From contig PAPI01000022.1 in NCBI GenBank assembly GCA_002708845.1, forward strand, positions 124,001-188,000: a stretch of DNA of 64,000 nucleotides. Reading direction: 5' to 3'. Below the pieces are notes generated by a model. That model was not told the DNA's origin. It ran no database searches and worked only from the letters and a program-made list of their open reading frames with translations. Made by a program: the position numbers and the translations under genes. Each line of letters begins with the position of its first letter. The first letter of the stretch is position 1. Source of the stretch: Leeuwenhoekiella sp. (GTDB lineage: Bacteria; Bacteroidota; Bacteroidia; Flavobacteriales; Flavobacteriaceae). This document shows positions 8,813-17,458 of the stretch, piece after piece.

Positions 8813-9355
8813 ATGAAAAATATATTCTTTCACCTCTTTTTAATATTCTCATTATTAGCTTGTAAAAAAGATGATGATAGCGATCTTCCCCCTATTGAGC
8901 AACTCCCTCCCCAGACTACTGTAGGCGCTAACACAGCAGGTTGTTTGGTAAATGGTGAAGTATTGGTGCCCAAAGGGAGTAATAACTCTTCTTCAACTTT
9001 GAGATGTCAATATGCTAAAAGACAAGGTGCTTATAATTTCGGTCTTAGTTTTCACGATAAAGAACAAGAATTTGTTAAAAGCATTCTATTACGAACAGAA
9101 AACATAAAATTAGAACAAGGGAAATCTTATAAATTTTTTGAAAGATCCAATATTTGTTGGGGAGAATATTCAATCGAAGCGGGTATCATTGATTCATTCG
9201 AAACTGATTCAAATCATTCGGGTATTTTACATATCACGCATCTTGATGAAGATCAAAGAATTATTTCCGGTACTTTCTCATTTATAGCCCTCAATGATCA
9301 AGGCGAAACTATTGAGGTAACGGATGGTCGCTTTGATATGCGCTATATTCCTTAA
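8813..9355 (+). CDS. DUF6252-like lipoprotein, copy 1
   Basis: 180 residues. A short hydrophobic signal ends in a lipobox (SLLACKK, Cys at about 17), followed by an Asp-rich tether and the conserved segment LPPIEQLPPQTTVGANTAGC. This opening is typical of small Bacteroidota lipoproteins that I would place in DUF6252 from memory. It should be anchored in the outer or inner membrane. Copy 2 at 9696 shares the first 50 residues and the last 35 (ending GRFDMRYIP) almost identically, while the middle (about residues 55-140) differs strongly. A truncated copy of the large secreted hydrolase follows 18 bases after its stop. Function unknown; possible partner or immunity-like protein of the hydrolase. 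Confidence 0.75.
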   Translation: MKNIFFHLFLIFSLLACKKDDDSDLPPIEQLPPQTTVGANTAGCLVNGEVLVPKGSNNSSSTLRCQYAKRQGAYNFGLSFHDKEQEFVKSILLRTENIKLEQGKSYKFFERSNICWGEYSIEAGIIDSFETDSNHSGILHITHLDEDQRIISGTFSFIALNDQGETIEVTDGRFDMRYIP

Positions 9356-9373
9356 TTGCTAACATTCTATTTT

Positions 9374-9577
9374 ATGCATCAAAAACTATTTACGCTACTT
9401 CTATTTTTACTTACCTGTTTTAGTCAGCACGCCCAAGGAACTATAGACATTAATACGGATTTGGAAGATGAATTTAAAACCATTTTTGAGAATATAGACA
9501 AATCCAAAATACCTTACGGCCTATTAAAGGACGCAGCCTATGAATTTACCGAGTTAAAGGATCATCGCAAAGAGTGA
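9374..9577 (+). pseudogene. Truncated 5' copy of the secreted hydrolase
   Basis: From ATG 9374 it encodes 67 residues: a signal peptide and then a stretch matching the first 62 or so residues of the 1087-residue protein at 10270 (shared KIPYGLLK and AAYEFTEL). It then diverges and stops. The 18 bases between the preceding lipoprotein stop and this ATG are also nearly the same as at 10251-10269. It is therefore a deleted copy of a lipoprotein-hydrolase pair. It could still be secreted as a short peptide, but no function is evident. Confidence 0.78.
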
Positions 9578-9695
9578 TAGATAATACGAAATTTTATAAA
9601 ATATTTTCAGGTTTAATATGCTTAACAAAATATATTATTAATACTAAATTAACTTAAACCAAGATATAATTCATAATTTTAGAAAAATAGTCGTT

Positions 9696-10250
9696 ATGAA
9701 AAGTTTTTGTTTTATGCTATTACTGGCATTCACAGGTGTTTGTTGTTCTTGTCAAAAAGATGATGATAGCGATCTTCCCCCCATCGAGCAACTTCCTCCC
9801 CAGACCACAGTAGGCGCTAATACAGCAGGTTGTTTGGTGAACGGTGAAGTTTTGATACCAAAGGGAAATGCAAATGAATCTACATTAAGATGTCAATATG
9901 CAAAAAGAGGAGATGAATATACTTTTGGCATATTTATAAACGAAAATTCAAATCCTACTAAATCTGTACGTATTTTATATAATAAGAAAAAAGAGCCGTT
10001 GCCTATTAATAAACCAATTCTTTTAACCATTCCAAACATTGACGAATCTAGTTGGGGGGATTATTTAATCGAAGCCGGTGTACTTGATAGATTTTCTACT
10101 AATGGACAAACTAACGGCGAACTATTAATTCTGGCTTTGGATGAGGCAAAGCGAATAATATCTGGAACTTTCAAATTTACAGCTATCAATGATCAAGGTG
10201 AAACGGTTGAGATAACTGATGGTCGCTTTGATATGCGCTATATTCCTTAA
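9696..10250 (+). CDS. DUF6252-like lipoprotein, copy 2
   Basis: 184 residues with a signal ending in a cysteine-rich lipobox (GVCCSCQKD), then the same DDDSDLPPIEQLPPQTTVG opening as copy 1. The conserved ends and divergent centre relative to copy 1 point to selection or recombination acting on the core. The centre includes SSWGDYLIEAGVLDRF, partly matching WGEYSIEAGIIDSF in copy 1. The gene ends 19 bases before the intact hydrolase and is probably co-transcribed with it. Function unknown; see copy 1. Confidence 0.78.
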   Translation: MKSFCFMLLLAFTGVCCSCQKDDDSDLPPIEQLPPQTTVGANTAGCLVNGEVLIPKGNANESTLRCQYAKRGDEYTFGIFINENSNPTKSVRILYNKKKEPLPINKPILLTIPNIDESSWGDYLIEAGVLDRFSTNGQTNGELLILALDEAKRIISGTFKFTAINDQGETVEITDGRFDMRYIP

Positions 10251-10269
10251 TTAGCTAACATTCTATTTT

Positions 10270-13200
10270 ATGCAACAAAAACTACTCACGCTACTTCTAT
10301 TTTTATTTACCTGCTTTATTCAGCACGCCCAGGGAACTATAGATATTAATACGGGTCTGGAAGTTGAACTCGAAACTATATTTCAGAATATAGATAAAAC
10401 GAAGATACCTTATGGTCTGTTAAAAGAGGCAGCCTATGAATTTACCGAGTTAAATGAATATGATGGTAATTTAACCGATAGTTCGTTTGTGCATCCAGGC
10501 ACGTTGAAACAGATATACAAAACCCTATTAATGTCCCGTATGCGGGATAATGTTACTTCAGGATTTATTCAGTATCAGGATTTTATTGACAATTGGCAAA
10601 ATGCACGCGCAAAAAATAAAATAGTTCTATCTGGGGTATATTTCAAATACAGCCGGTATAAAAGCAACGCCCAGAATTACGTCACCATAAGTAACAACAA
10701 GGTTTATGACAAATATGTATCCGGTAATTGGCAAAATCCTTATGAGACAGGAGAGGTCTTTGCGATTTCTCCCAGCACAGTATATCATAAGGGTTATGAC
10801 TTAAAGGTAAAGCTCCCCGCTAATCTATGGTATACAAATGATGGAACAAATGTACAACAAGTACAAATAGACCTTGACGATGGTCAAGGATATCGTAACA
10901 TCAATTTTGGTCAGGAATTATCTTTAAGCTACACCTCCTCTGGCGTAAAAACCTGGAAGTTTAAACTTATTCGATCAACTGGCTCCGCACTTTATGGTCA
11001 TACTCAGATTGCCATTGAAGAGATGCCAGGTTTATCATTGTATAATGGCTCAACACCTCCATTACAACTCAAGGGAGAGCAGACTATGAATCGGAATCAT
11101 AATAACGGATTAGACACTATTCATATTCAAGGAACACGGAATTATTTGGGTAAAGCAAATGGAGCCACCCTGGCAATTAGATATTCAGGTACGGTTGAGG
11201 AAATAAGAAATCCTTTAATAATAGTGGAAGGCTTTGATCCTGGTGCCGTAACCAGTCCAGAGGAAATTTTTGGAGATAACGACTTGACAGATTTTATATT
11301 GGATGTTACAGAGTCTTTAAGCGCTGATTTAGATAACTTAATTAATAATGATTACGATCTCATATACGTAAATTGGGATAAGGGTACAGATGTCATCCAA
11401 CGTAACGCTTATCTTCTTGAGGAAATTATAGAATGGGTAAATGACGAGAAAGTTGATAACACCATACAGAATGTCATTTTGGGTCAAAGTATGGGCGGTC
11501 TTGTTGCGCGGTATGCGCTTAAGGATATGGAGGATCATAATGAGGATCACGATACCCGATTGTACATAAGTCATGATTCTCCCCATCTCGGGGCCAACGT
11601 GCCGCTTGCTTATCAGGCAGCAGCAAGGCACGCCAGAAGACAGTATATCAGATCACCTTATCAATTACTGGCAGGAGAACTTGTTGTCCCACTATTTAAT
11701 GAAGGAGTTTCAGTTAATGACTATCTCAACCTTATTGATGAACAAGCTGTTAAGCAAATGCTCTATCAATGGATGGAAACCGACTATAGTATCAATAACA
11801 CTATTCATCAACAATGGCAAACAGAACTTGCAGGTTTAGGCTTCCCCGAAGACACCCGTAATATTTCGATCGCAAACGGCGATCAATGTGCTAATAATCA
11901 CGGCTTTTTACCAAGTGAGAACCTACTCTCCATTGATGGGCAGTATAGAACTTCTTGGCTTAGTGACATTCTTTCAAATACTATTGGGTTTACGGTTCAA
12001 GCGTCTATTTTTTCCCAATTGAGTTTATTTACTTTTAATCCCGGTTTTCTTATCGGTGTTTTGCCAGGAGGGAATAAACTTACAGCTGATATAAAATTTA
12101 ATGCAGCACCCTCGCCAGGAAATACTGGTAGGGTTTATAAAGGAAAAATAACGTTTACAAAAAAATTACTTTTTTTTATAAATATCAATGTAGATCTTAT
12201 TAATAAGAGTGTGTATGCCCCGGCATCCAACTATTCACTGGATTATTATCCCGGAGGGTTTTATGATACAGGTGTTGAAAGCTCAACAGGACAAAGTAAT
12301 AATGTATTTTACAATCATAATATAACTGTAGAAAGTAATCCTGCTTTTGGTTTTGTACCTGTGGCAAGTGCTTTAGCGGTTGGTGAAGGTACAACAACCC
12401 TAAACGATTTGGATTACAGGAGGAGTTATGCTAGTGGAAACACCCCTACAGGGCAGAAAAATATTCCATTCCATAATTACATTACATCTTATGACCCAGT
12501 GGGGTTTCCGGTAGATTTCATAATAGAAAGCAATGTGGTGGTTGATACTATTCTCAATCGAAATGATAAGCATATTAATTTATATCTGGATAATGCAGAT
12601 TGGTTGTCGGCAGAACTTGATACAAGCGTGCAGCCTATCGAATTTAATTGTAGTTATATATGCAATGCTACATCGGCTTATACAATGAATGGCCCAACAG
12701 CAATTTGTGGAATTACGGGTAGCTATAGTGTTGATACGCCAACCAATGCGGTTGTAACATGGGAATCCAGCAATAATGAGGCTGTTACAATTTCAGCATC
12801 TGGTAATTCAGCATCTGTTAGTAGAGTTGATAATTTTAGGGGAGATGTTGATATTACAGCGACTATTATTTTGACAGGTCCCTGTGGTGATACTGAAGCA
12901 ATTACAGTATCTAAAACCATTGTATTAGGTAAACCAGAAATGTACCCACAAGGTTTTTCTGATCCGGGATTTCCTCCAAATCCTTTTTTCAGTTTATGCC
13001 AAACTTACGAATGGGAGGAAGACAATTGGATCTATCTTTTTGCACACGGTAGTCAGCCGGATTCTGATTATGAATTTGAATCACTTTCTGGTAATAACTT
13101 TCATTGGAGGAACTTAGAGGGGAATTTATTAAAAATAAGACCTTGGCAAACAGGTACCATATCATTTCGCGTTCGAGCCAGTAATGATTGTGGTTGGTCG

Positions 13201-13533
13201 GACTGGAAAACCTATACGTATCAAGTCACAGACTGTTCGGGCGGTGGAGGTCCATTTTTCGCAGCTTATCCCAACCCAAGTTCTGATGAAATTACGGTCA
13301 CAAGAACAGATTCAGAAACAGATGATACTTCAACGAATAAGAGTTTCTCAAAAAAATCTTCATCTAAGGTTAAGATTACGTATGAAATAATTAATACAGA
13401 AGGCTATTTAGTGGGAAAAGGAGAAATATTAAATAAAGAAAAAATAAGGGTTAGCAAATTTGCTCCTGGTGTGTATGTCCTTAGACTTATTACTGAAGAT
13501 TTGGTCGAAACAAAACAAATTATTATTAATTAG
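10270..13533 (+). CDS. T9SS-secreted alpha/beta-hydrolase (lipase/PGAP1-like)
   Basis: 1087 residues. A signal peptide (about 1-20, ending QHAQ) is followed by a region of unknown fold. An alpha/beta-hydrolase-like domain (about 315-480) carries PLIIVEGFDPGA, the nucleophile elbow GQSMGG with Ser407, and YISHDSPHLGANVP, which resembles PGAP1/lipase families. Cys-containing PKD-like segments occupy about 800-990. The last 85 residues (AYPNPSSDEITV to the end, with GVYVLRLI) form a type-A T9SS sorting domain. It should be exported through the type IX system and displayed or released as an esterase or lipase; the substrate is unknown. It is cargo of the mobile element and is paired with a lipoprotein gene. 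The acid and His of the triad were not assigned. Confidence 0.8.
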   Translation: MQQKLLTLLLFLFTCFIQHAQGTIDINTGLEVELETIFQNIDKTKIPYGLLKEAAYEFTELNEYDGNLTDSSFVHPGTLKQIYKTLLMSRMRDNVTSGFIQYQDFIDNWQNARAKNKIVLSGVYFKYSRYKSNAQNYVTISNNKVYDKYVSGNWQNPYETGEVFAISPSTVYHKGYDLKVKLPANLWYTNDGTNVQQVQIDLDDGQGYRNINFGQELSLSYTSSGVKTWKFKLIRSTGSALYGHTQIAIEEMPGLSLYNGSTPPLQLKGEQTMNRNHNNGLDTIHIQGTRNYLGKANGATLAIRYSGTVEEIRNPLIIVEGFDPGAVTSPEEIFGDNDLTDFILDVTESLSADLDNLINNDYDLIYVNWDKGTDVIQRNAYLLEEIIEWVNDEKVDNTIQNVILGQSMGGLVARYALKDMEDHNEDHDTRLYISHDSPHLGANVPLAYQAAARHARRQYIRSPYQLLAGELVVPLFNEGVSVNDYLNLIDEQAVKQMLYQWMETDYSINNTIHQQWQTELAGLGFPEDTRNISIANGDQCANNHGFLPSENLLSIDGQYRTSWLSDILSNTIGFTVQASIFSQLSLFTFNPGFLIGVLPGGNKLTADIKFNAAPSPGNTGRVYKGKITFTKKLLFFININVDLINKSVYAPASNYSLDYYPGGFYDTGVESSTGQSNNVFYNHNITVESNPAFGFVPVASALAVGEGTTTLNDLDYRRSYASGNTPTGQKNIPFHNYITSYDPVGFPVDFIIESNVVVDTILNRNDKHINLYLDNADWLSAELDTSVQPIEFNCSYICNATSAYTMNGPTAICGITGSYSVDTPTNAVVTWESSNNEAVTISASGNSASVSRVDNFRGDVDITATIILTGPCGDTEAITVSKTIVLGKPEMYPQGFSDPGFPPNPFFSLCQTYEWEEDNWIYLFAHGSQPDSDYEFESLSGNNFHWRNLEGNLLKIRPWQTGTISFRVRASNDCGWSDWKTYTYQVTDCSGGGGPFFAAYPNPSSDEITVTRTDSETDDTSTNKSFSKKSSSKVKITYEIINTEGYLVGKGEILNKEKIRVSKFAPGVYVLRLITEDLVETKQIIIN

Positions 13534-13646
13534 AGCAAGATTAATCATTTTATATTAACAAACCCTTCCAATAATTTTTTCTTTCGAAAAGGCCTTCACA
13601 AAAGACAGGTTTTTTTGAATGAAAAAATTAATTCTACTTTTTCCAA

Positions 13647-13961
13647 TTAGCACAGCAGTAGATAGATAATGGCGAATGCTTGTGAAAGAAAAAGAAGAAA
13701 AGCAAGAATAGTGAGCCAATTTGGAATGTTTCGCGAGTGCCTGATCAGCTTCAAGATTTTGTTTCGATTTTCCAGTTCAGCAGTTTGATGAGCATTTAGT
13801 TTTCTAAGGTGCTCTTCGATTAGCTTTTCAATGTGTGTGCTATCCGCTGTTATGGTTGTTTTCTTTAGATTTTTTTCGATTTGTTCCAGGCGTGTAACTT
13901 CCTGCTTAAAGCTGTGTAGTTCTTCTACGAGCAATTCTGAAAGTAGTTCTAATTTGGTCAT
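13647..13961 (-). CDS. Small coiled-coil membrane protein of the mobilization module
   Basis: 104 residues. It has a helical, charged N-terminal part (Glu/Lys/Leu-rich, likely coiled coil, residues about 5-75) and a single C-terminal membrane helix (WLTILAFLLFLSQAFAIIYLLL). The start overlaps the relaxase stop by four bases, so it is translationally coupled to it. Such small proteins often follow relaxase genes in Bacteroidota mobile elements (I recall a DUF6730 label but cannot verify it). It might tether the relaxosome to the membrane; this is inference. Confidence 0.7.
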   Translation of the reverse strand: MTKLELLSELLVEELHSFKQEVTRLEQIEKNLKKTTITADSTHIEKLIEEHLRKLNAHQTAELENRNKILKLIRHSRNIPNWLTILAFLLFLSQAFAIIYLLLC

Positions 13962-14785
13962 ATCCCTATTCCTTTATCGATTACGATTTTGATTATTTTT
14001 TTAGCTACTGCTTTGGCCAGGCTTGGAGCAATGGGAATTTTACTTCCATTAATTGCGAGGCTTTTTTCAGGGCTCAGGGACCTTAGTAAATTACTGGCCG
14101 ACATGGATCGGTGTATGGCACTTCCTTTAAAACTTTGTCCCTTGAACTCAAAGCGAAAACCCTGAAGTTGATTTGATTTGTTAAATACCGGAATCACCTT
14201 TACCTGATGTTCCCGCATCCGGTTGATGTACGTCTGAAGATCTTTGGTTCTATCCTGACTACTTGTTTTTTGATGCAGATTCAGCAGTTCGCTTCGCATA
14301 TTGTTCAGCGCAACACTTTTATCATACTGCACCTTTTTTACAGTTTGAATACCCAGTTCTCTGGCTGTTTGTTCAGCGGCCAGCTGGCTTTGTTTCCCGA
14401 TATAACTGTCCTTGTATGCCCGGCCATTCAAATCAATACGATTTACATAAAGATGTACGTGGGTATGCTCCTTATCCCGATGCACAAAAGCGACGGCTTG
14501 GCGTTCTGTTAACTTCATGTGTTCCAGAAAAACTTTAGTTAGTCTTGCTAGATCCTCCTTACTCATATTGGCGCCGTCTTTTATGGTGGGACTTAGAATA
14601 AAACTTAAGGTATTGCGCTCACAGTTTTGATTGAGTTGCTGTACGGCTCTAAACTCCTGGGTGATTTCTTCCGGAGTTTCACCAACGATTAAATGACTGT
14701 ATATCTGCTCAGCTTCTTTCTCCATTTTATTACCGTATCTCAAAGCTCCTAGTGTACTTGATATAGAACTTCCTTTGCCAATCAT
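13958..14785 (-). CDS. Relaxase (MobB/MobP-like)
   Basis: 275 residues, containing only the relaxase domain and a short tail. The metal-binding histidine motif is clear (HTHVHLYVN: His107, His109, His111), and the N-terminus carries GSSISSTLGALRYGNK with candidate catalytic Tyr17 or Tyr29. It should nick one strand at oriT and pilot it into a helper's conjugation channel. The start overlaps the mobC-like stop by four bases (ATGA), and the next gene overlaps its own stop, giving a three-gene coupled operon. It is of the type seen in Bacteroidota mobilizable elements. Confidence 0.9.
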   Translation of the reverse strand: MIGKGSSISSTLGALRYGNKMEKEAEQIYSHLIVGETPEEITQEFRAVQQLNQNCERNTLSFILSPTIKDGANMSKEDLARLTKVFLEHMKLTERQAVAFVHRDKEHTHVHLYVNRIDLNGRAYKDSYIGKQSQLAAEQTARELGIQTVKKVQYDKSVALNNMRSELLNLHQKTSSQDRTKDLQTYINRMREHQVKVIPVFNKSNQLQGFRFEFKGQSFKGSAIHRSMSASNLLRSLSPEKSLAINGSKIPIAPSLAKAVAKKIIKIVIDKGIGI

Positions 14786-15078
14786 GGGATGATGCTTTTA
14801 AGATGTTTCTTGATTTCTTCAGCCACCAGAACTACTTCCTGAGACAGTTTTGGATTTCCTTTTTTATACATATTCCCGATGCGTTTAAAGTTATTGTGAT
14901 ATTTCACCAACATTTTATAGGTGTTGATATGCTCTTCATTCATCCGCTCTATGATCTGTTGATCCATTAGGCTATTTCGGCAAAAAGCACTCAGGCTTGA
15001 GCCTGCAGCTTTTGCTTTTACCTGCAGCAGTTTTTTCTCATATACGCTGCATCTGAATTTGATAAGTGCTCGTTTCAT
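14782..15078 (-). CDS. MobC/MobA-like relaxosome accessory protein
   Basis: 98 residues from the ATG at 15078 (MKRALIKFRC). An in-frame ATG further upstream at 15138 would run back through the palindrome and is rejected. The sequence shows a ribbon-helix-helix-like start (IKFRCSVYEKKLLQVKAKAAGSSLSAF), the hallmark of plasmid mobilization proteins that bind oriT and load the relaxase. The palindrome at 15108-15152 immediately upstream is the likely target. Translation is coupled to the relaxase gene. Confidence 0.85.
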   Translation of the reverse strand: MKRALIKFRCSVYEKKLLQVKAKAAGSSLSAFCRNSLMDQQIIERMNEEHINTYKMLVKYHNNFKRIGNMYKKGNPKLSQEVVLVAEEIKKHLKSIIP

Positions 15079-15107
15079 CGTTTGTATTTTTTCTTTGCAA
15101 CCATCGG

Positions 15108-15152
15108 GAGCAAAGCAAGATTGTGGCCACAGCCACACATCTTGCCCTGCTC
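15108..15152. other. Candidate oriT palindrome
   Basis: An imperfect 45-base inverted repeat directly upstream of the mobC-like start. Its arms are GAGCA, GCAAGAT and GTGGC on the left and GCCAC, ATCTTGC and TGCTC on the right, with small bulges and a CACA loop. It lies between the primase and mob genes. Read on the minus strand it is followed by A-rich, not T-rich, sequence, so it is not a terminator. This position and structure suit an origin of transfer. Confidence 0.6.
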
Positions 15153-15166
15153 TCCAGAAATCAGTT

Positions 15167-16021
15167 TTATTTCCTTTTCATCAGCCAGACATTCAGGTCT
15201 TTTTCAGCAGAATAGAATTCAGATTTATCAATGCATTTTGAAGTTGAATTCAAGAAGAAAGCTGTGGTTTTTCTTCCGGCCTCATCCCGATCGAGATACA
15301 ACTGAATAACATCGTACAGATCAAAATAGGGGAGTGCTTTATTCGTAAAAGCAATGGAATTTAAAATCAGAAAATCAGCTTCACGTTTAAGATTTGGATA
15401 GATTGTATTGAGTGACAGGAGATCAAACATGCCTTCCAGAACTATCAAATGCTGAGATTCATTTTTAATCCAAGTCAGGTCTTTTGGTGAACTGGATGAT
15501 TTGAAATAGGTGTTTCTAAGTTCCCAACCTGCAGACTTGTTTTTGAGTCCAATGGAAAAACCGTATTTATCTTTAATCGTATAGTGAACCTCCCTACAAA
15601 AGATATTAGCTATTGTCCGGCTGATTTTTCGTTTGTTCAAATACTGTACTAGAGCCGGATGCTGGATGAACTGTACCTTTTTGATTTCAATTCCAGATTC
15701 CTTTGAATTATTTTGTTCTCGTATTGAAAGTTTATCATTCGCGGTATTAACCTGAGCTAAAATTTCTAAGGCACCGCTGACAGATACCTTGGAGAGTTCA
15801 CAAACAAGATCGATACAGTTTCCACCTTTACCGAGTCCGTGATCGTACCAGCAGTTCAATGTTTTGGAAACTTTAAAGGATGCCTGAGTTTCTGACCGCA
15901 GGGGACTCAGAAACCAGGCTTCCTTTTCCGAATTGCGAGTGGGAAGGTGTCCTAAAAATCCCAGCGCCTTAACGATGGGAATTTTTCGGGCACTTTCACA
16001 CGATAGTTTTTTTCTTTTCAT
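15167..16021 (-). CDS. CHC2/TOPRIM-type primase of the element
   Basis: 284 residues. The N-terminal part (residues 1-95) resembles the DnaG-like zinc-finger region in its layout (WFLSPLRSETQASFKVSKTLNCWYDHG, then GGNCIDLVCELS), although not all cysteine ligands are obvious. The C-terminal half looks like a TOPRIM fold, with LIVLEGMFDLLSL giving the catalytic Glu and QLYLDRDEAGRKT giving the DxD-like motif. It would prime DNA synthesis during replication or transfer of the element. A 240-base repeat-rich gap separates it from the VapE-type ATPase. Confidence 0.82.
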   Translation of the reverse strand: MKRKKLSCESARKIPIVKALGFLGHLPTRNSEKEAWFLSPLRSETQASFKVSKTLNCWYDHGLGKGGNCIDLVCELSKVSVSGALEILAQVNTANDKLSIREQNNSKESGIEIKKVQFIQHPALVQYLNKRKISRTIANIFCREVHYTIKDKYGFSIGLKNKSAGWELRNTYFKSSSSPKDLTWIKNESQHLIVLEGMFDLLSLNTIYPNLKREADFLILNSIAFTNKALPYFDLYDVIQLYLDRDEAGRKTTAFFLNSTSKCIDKSEFYSAEKDLNVWLMKRK

Positions 16022-16048
16022 CTGTAAATAGTTTTAAAATCTCAAAAC

Positions 16049-16235
16049 ATCCTACCATCTTACCCATCCCAGTAAATATGGGGTTTAAGAAGCGGGGTAG
16101 GTTGCTTTTTCATCCTACCCATCCTACCATACAATTGTGGTAAGTTGGGTAGGATTGTGGTAAGATGGTTTCTAAAGATCCTACCACAAATGAGCCTACT
16201 GTTTATAGGGTCTTAGAAGATTTGTGGTAAGATGG
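16049..16235. repeat. Iteron-like cluster, candidate replication origin
   Basis: TTGTGGTAAG occurs at 16135, 16155 and 16222, twice extended to TTGTGGTAAGATGG (16155-16168 and 16222-16235). The complementary motif CCTACCA or CCTACCC occurs at 16051, 16114, 16123 and 16180 (CCTACCACAAA). Together they make many direct and inverted repeats in the gap between primase and VapE-type ATPase. Such a cluster is expected for binding of a replication initiator. A regulatory role is the alternative. Confidence 0.55.
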
Positions 16236-16261
16236 TAAGAGGATTTACTCTTTTTTTTTCA

Positions 16262-17440
16262 TCAGCTTAATTCATAGGGTGATTCTATAAACTTTCGCTT
16301 TGCTAAATAGCCGTAAATTCTACGTTTGGGGTGTTTGATCTTTTGAAAACCAAAGCCTGAGAGGGCGCGTCCCAGATTGATCTGACTGATGCGTATATTC
16401 AGACAGTTAAGACTTACCATAATATCTGTTGCCGTAACAAAATCCTTTTGATCGGTAGACTTTTCGTAGTACTTCGCAATGAGTTCCTGTTCAGTAGTCA
16501 TTTTAGTGTACTTCTGATTGCGCTCCTCATTTTCATTCACATCCTTTACCGTTAATTCCGGATTGAAATTTGGATCTCTATAGGCCAGATGATAAGCCTG
16601 ACTCCAAACGTCAGCAATAACAACTTCCTTTTTATAGTTGAAGTCAATAGGGCCCATTAGTTCAAAACAGAGCCAGCGTACCGAACCGGTCTCATCATTT
16701 AAGAAGGAAGACATATTGGTCGAACCCACAAAAGAGCAAATGCGTGGTAGAATGGTGTTCTTTCGGTCATAAGGCAAACGTTCATTGATAAAGGTTTTTG
16801 AGAAAAAAGCTTTGAGGGCATTGACATCATTTTTTGAAAGTACAGCCAGTTCATCGAGATTGTAGAGAAAATTTCTACAGAGCTGAATACGCGCGTCTTT
16901 ATCACTATTGATATCTTCCGCCATATATTCTGCTAATTCCGGAGGGCAGAGGTAGCGGCACCAGGTTGATTTACCTGAGCTCTGACCACTATGGCTGATG
17001 ATCAGGGCCTGCTTGTTGAAATAAGCAGGCTCCAGAGCGCATTTGATAGCTCTTACCAGCCATTTTTTGAAGTGATACACAAATACCTCGTGTTCATAAA
17101 GCGGAACAAAAGAAGCGAGCTTTTCGATATAATCCTGACCATCCCAACTCTGAAGAGATTCAAAATATTCCCTTATCGGATTATAGGTTTCGATAAGTTC
17201 GGATTTAATTAGAATCTCCAGCTTTGAAGTACTGATGTCAATCCCGGCTTTGGTCAGTTCGATAATAAGCGAATTCAAGTTTAGATAGCTCCAGTGCTTT
17301 TTTTGTTTCAGCGATATTTGAAAATCGTGAGAAATCTCGTTGTAAAGGATGTCGTATTTCTCAAACAGATATTCGCTGGCATAATCGTAAACGGTCTTCT
17401 TTTTAGGATCCGTAACCTGATAGAGTTTATTGTTTTCCAT
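16262..17440 (-). CDS. VapE-family P-loop ATPase
   Basis: 392 residues. A Walker A motif GQSSGKSTWCRYLCP is followed by YNLDELAVLSK (Walker B-like) and FVGSTNMSSFLND (sensor-like), an order seen in virulence-associated E and SF3-like replicative helicases of phage satellites and mobile islands. The N-terminal 110 residues are helical. With the neighbouring primase it probably unwinds the repeat-rich origin at 16.05-16.24 kb for replication of the excised element. The start at 17440 is 18 bases after the stop of the HTH gene, so these form one transcript. The C-terminal 90 residues may be a winged-helix region. Confidence 0.88.
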   Translation of the reverse strand: MENNKLYQVTDPKKKTVYDYASEYLFEKYDILYNEISHDFQISLKQKKHWSYLNLNSLIIELTKAGIDISTSKLEILIKSELIETYNPIREYFESLQSWDGQDYIEKLASFVPLYEHEVFVYHFKKWLVRAIKCALEPAYFNKQALIISHSGQSSGKSTWCRYLCPPELAEYMAEDINSDKDARIQLCRNFLYNLDELAVLSKNDVNALKAFFSKTFINERLPYDRKNTILPRICSFVGSTNMSSFLNDETGSVRWLCFELMGPIDFNYKKEVVIADVWSQAYHLAYRDPNFNPELTVKDVNENEERNQKYTKMTTEQELIAKYYEKSTDQKDFVTATDIMVSLNCLNIRISQINLGRALSGFGFQKIKHPKRRIYGYLAKRKFIESPYELS

Positions 17441-17458
17441 AGCTCTTGTTTTACGGGT

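Noticed and set aside
14207-14538. Plus-strand frames of about 90-100 codons in the relaxase gene
   Set aside because: Both lie opposite a relaxase with a complete histidine motif; no start signal or family is evident.
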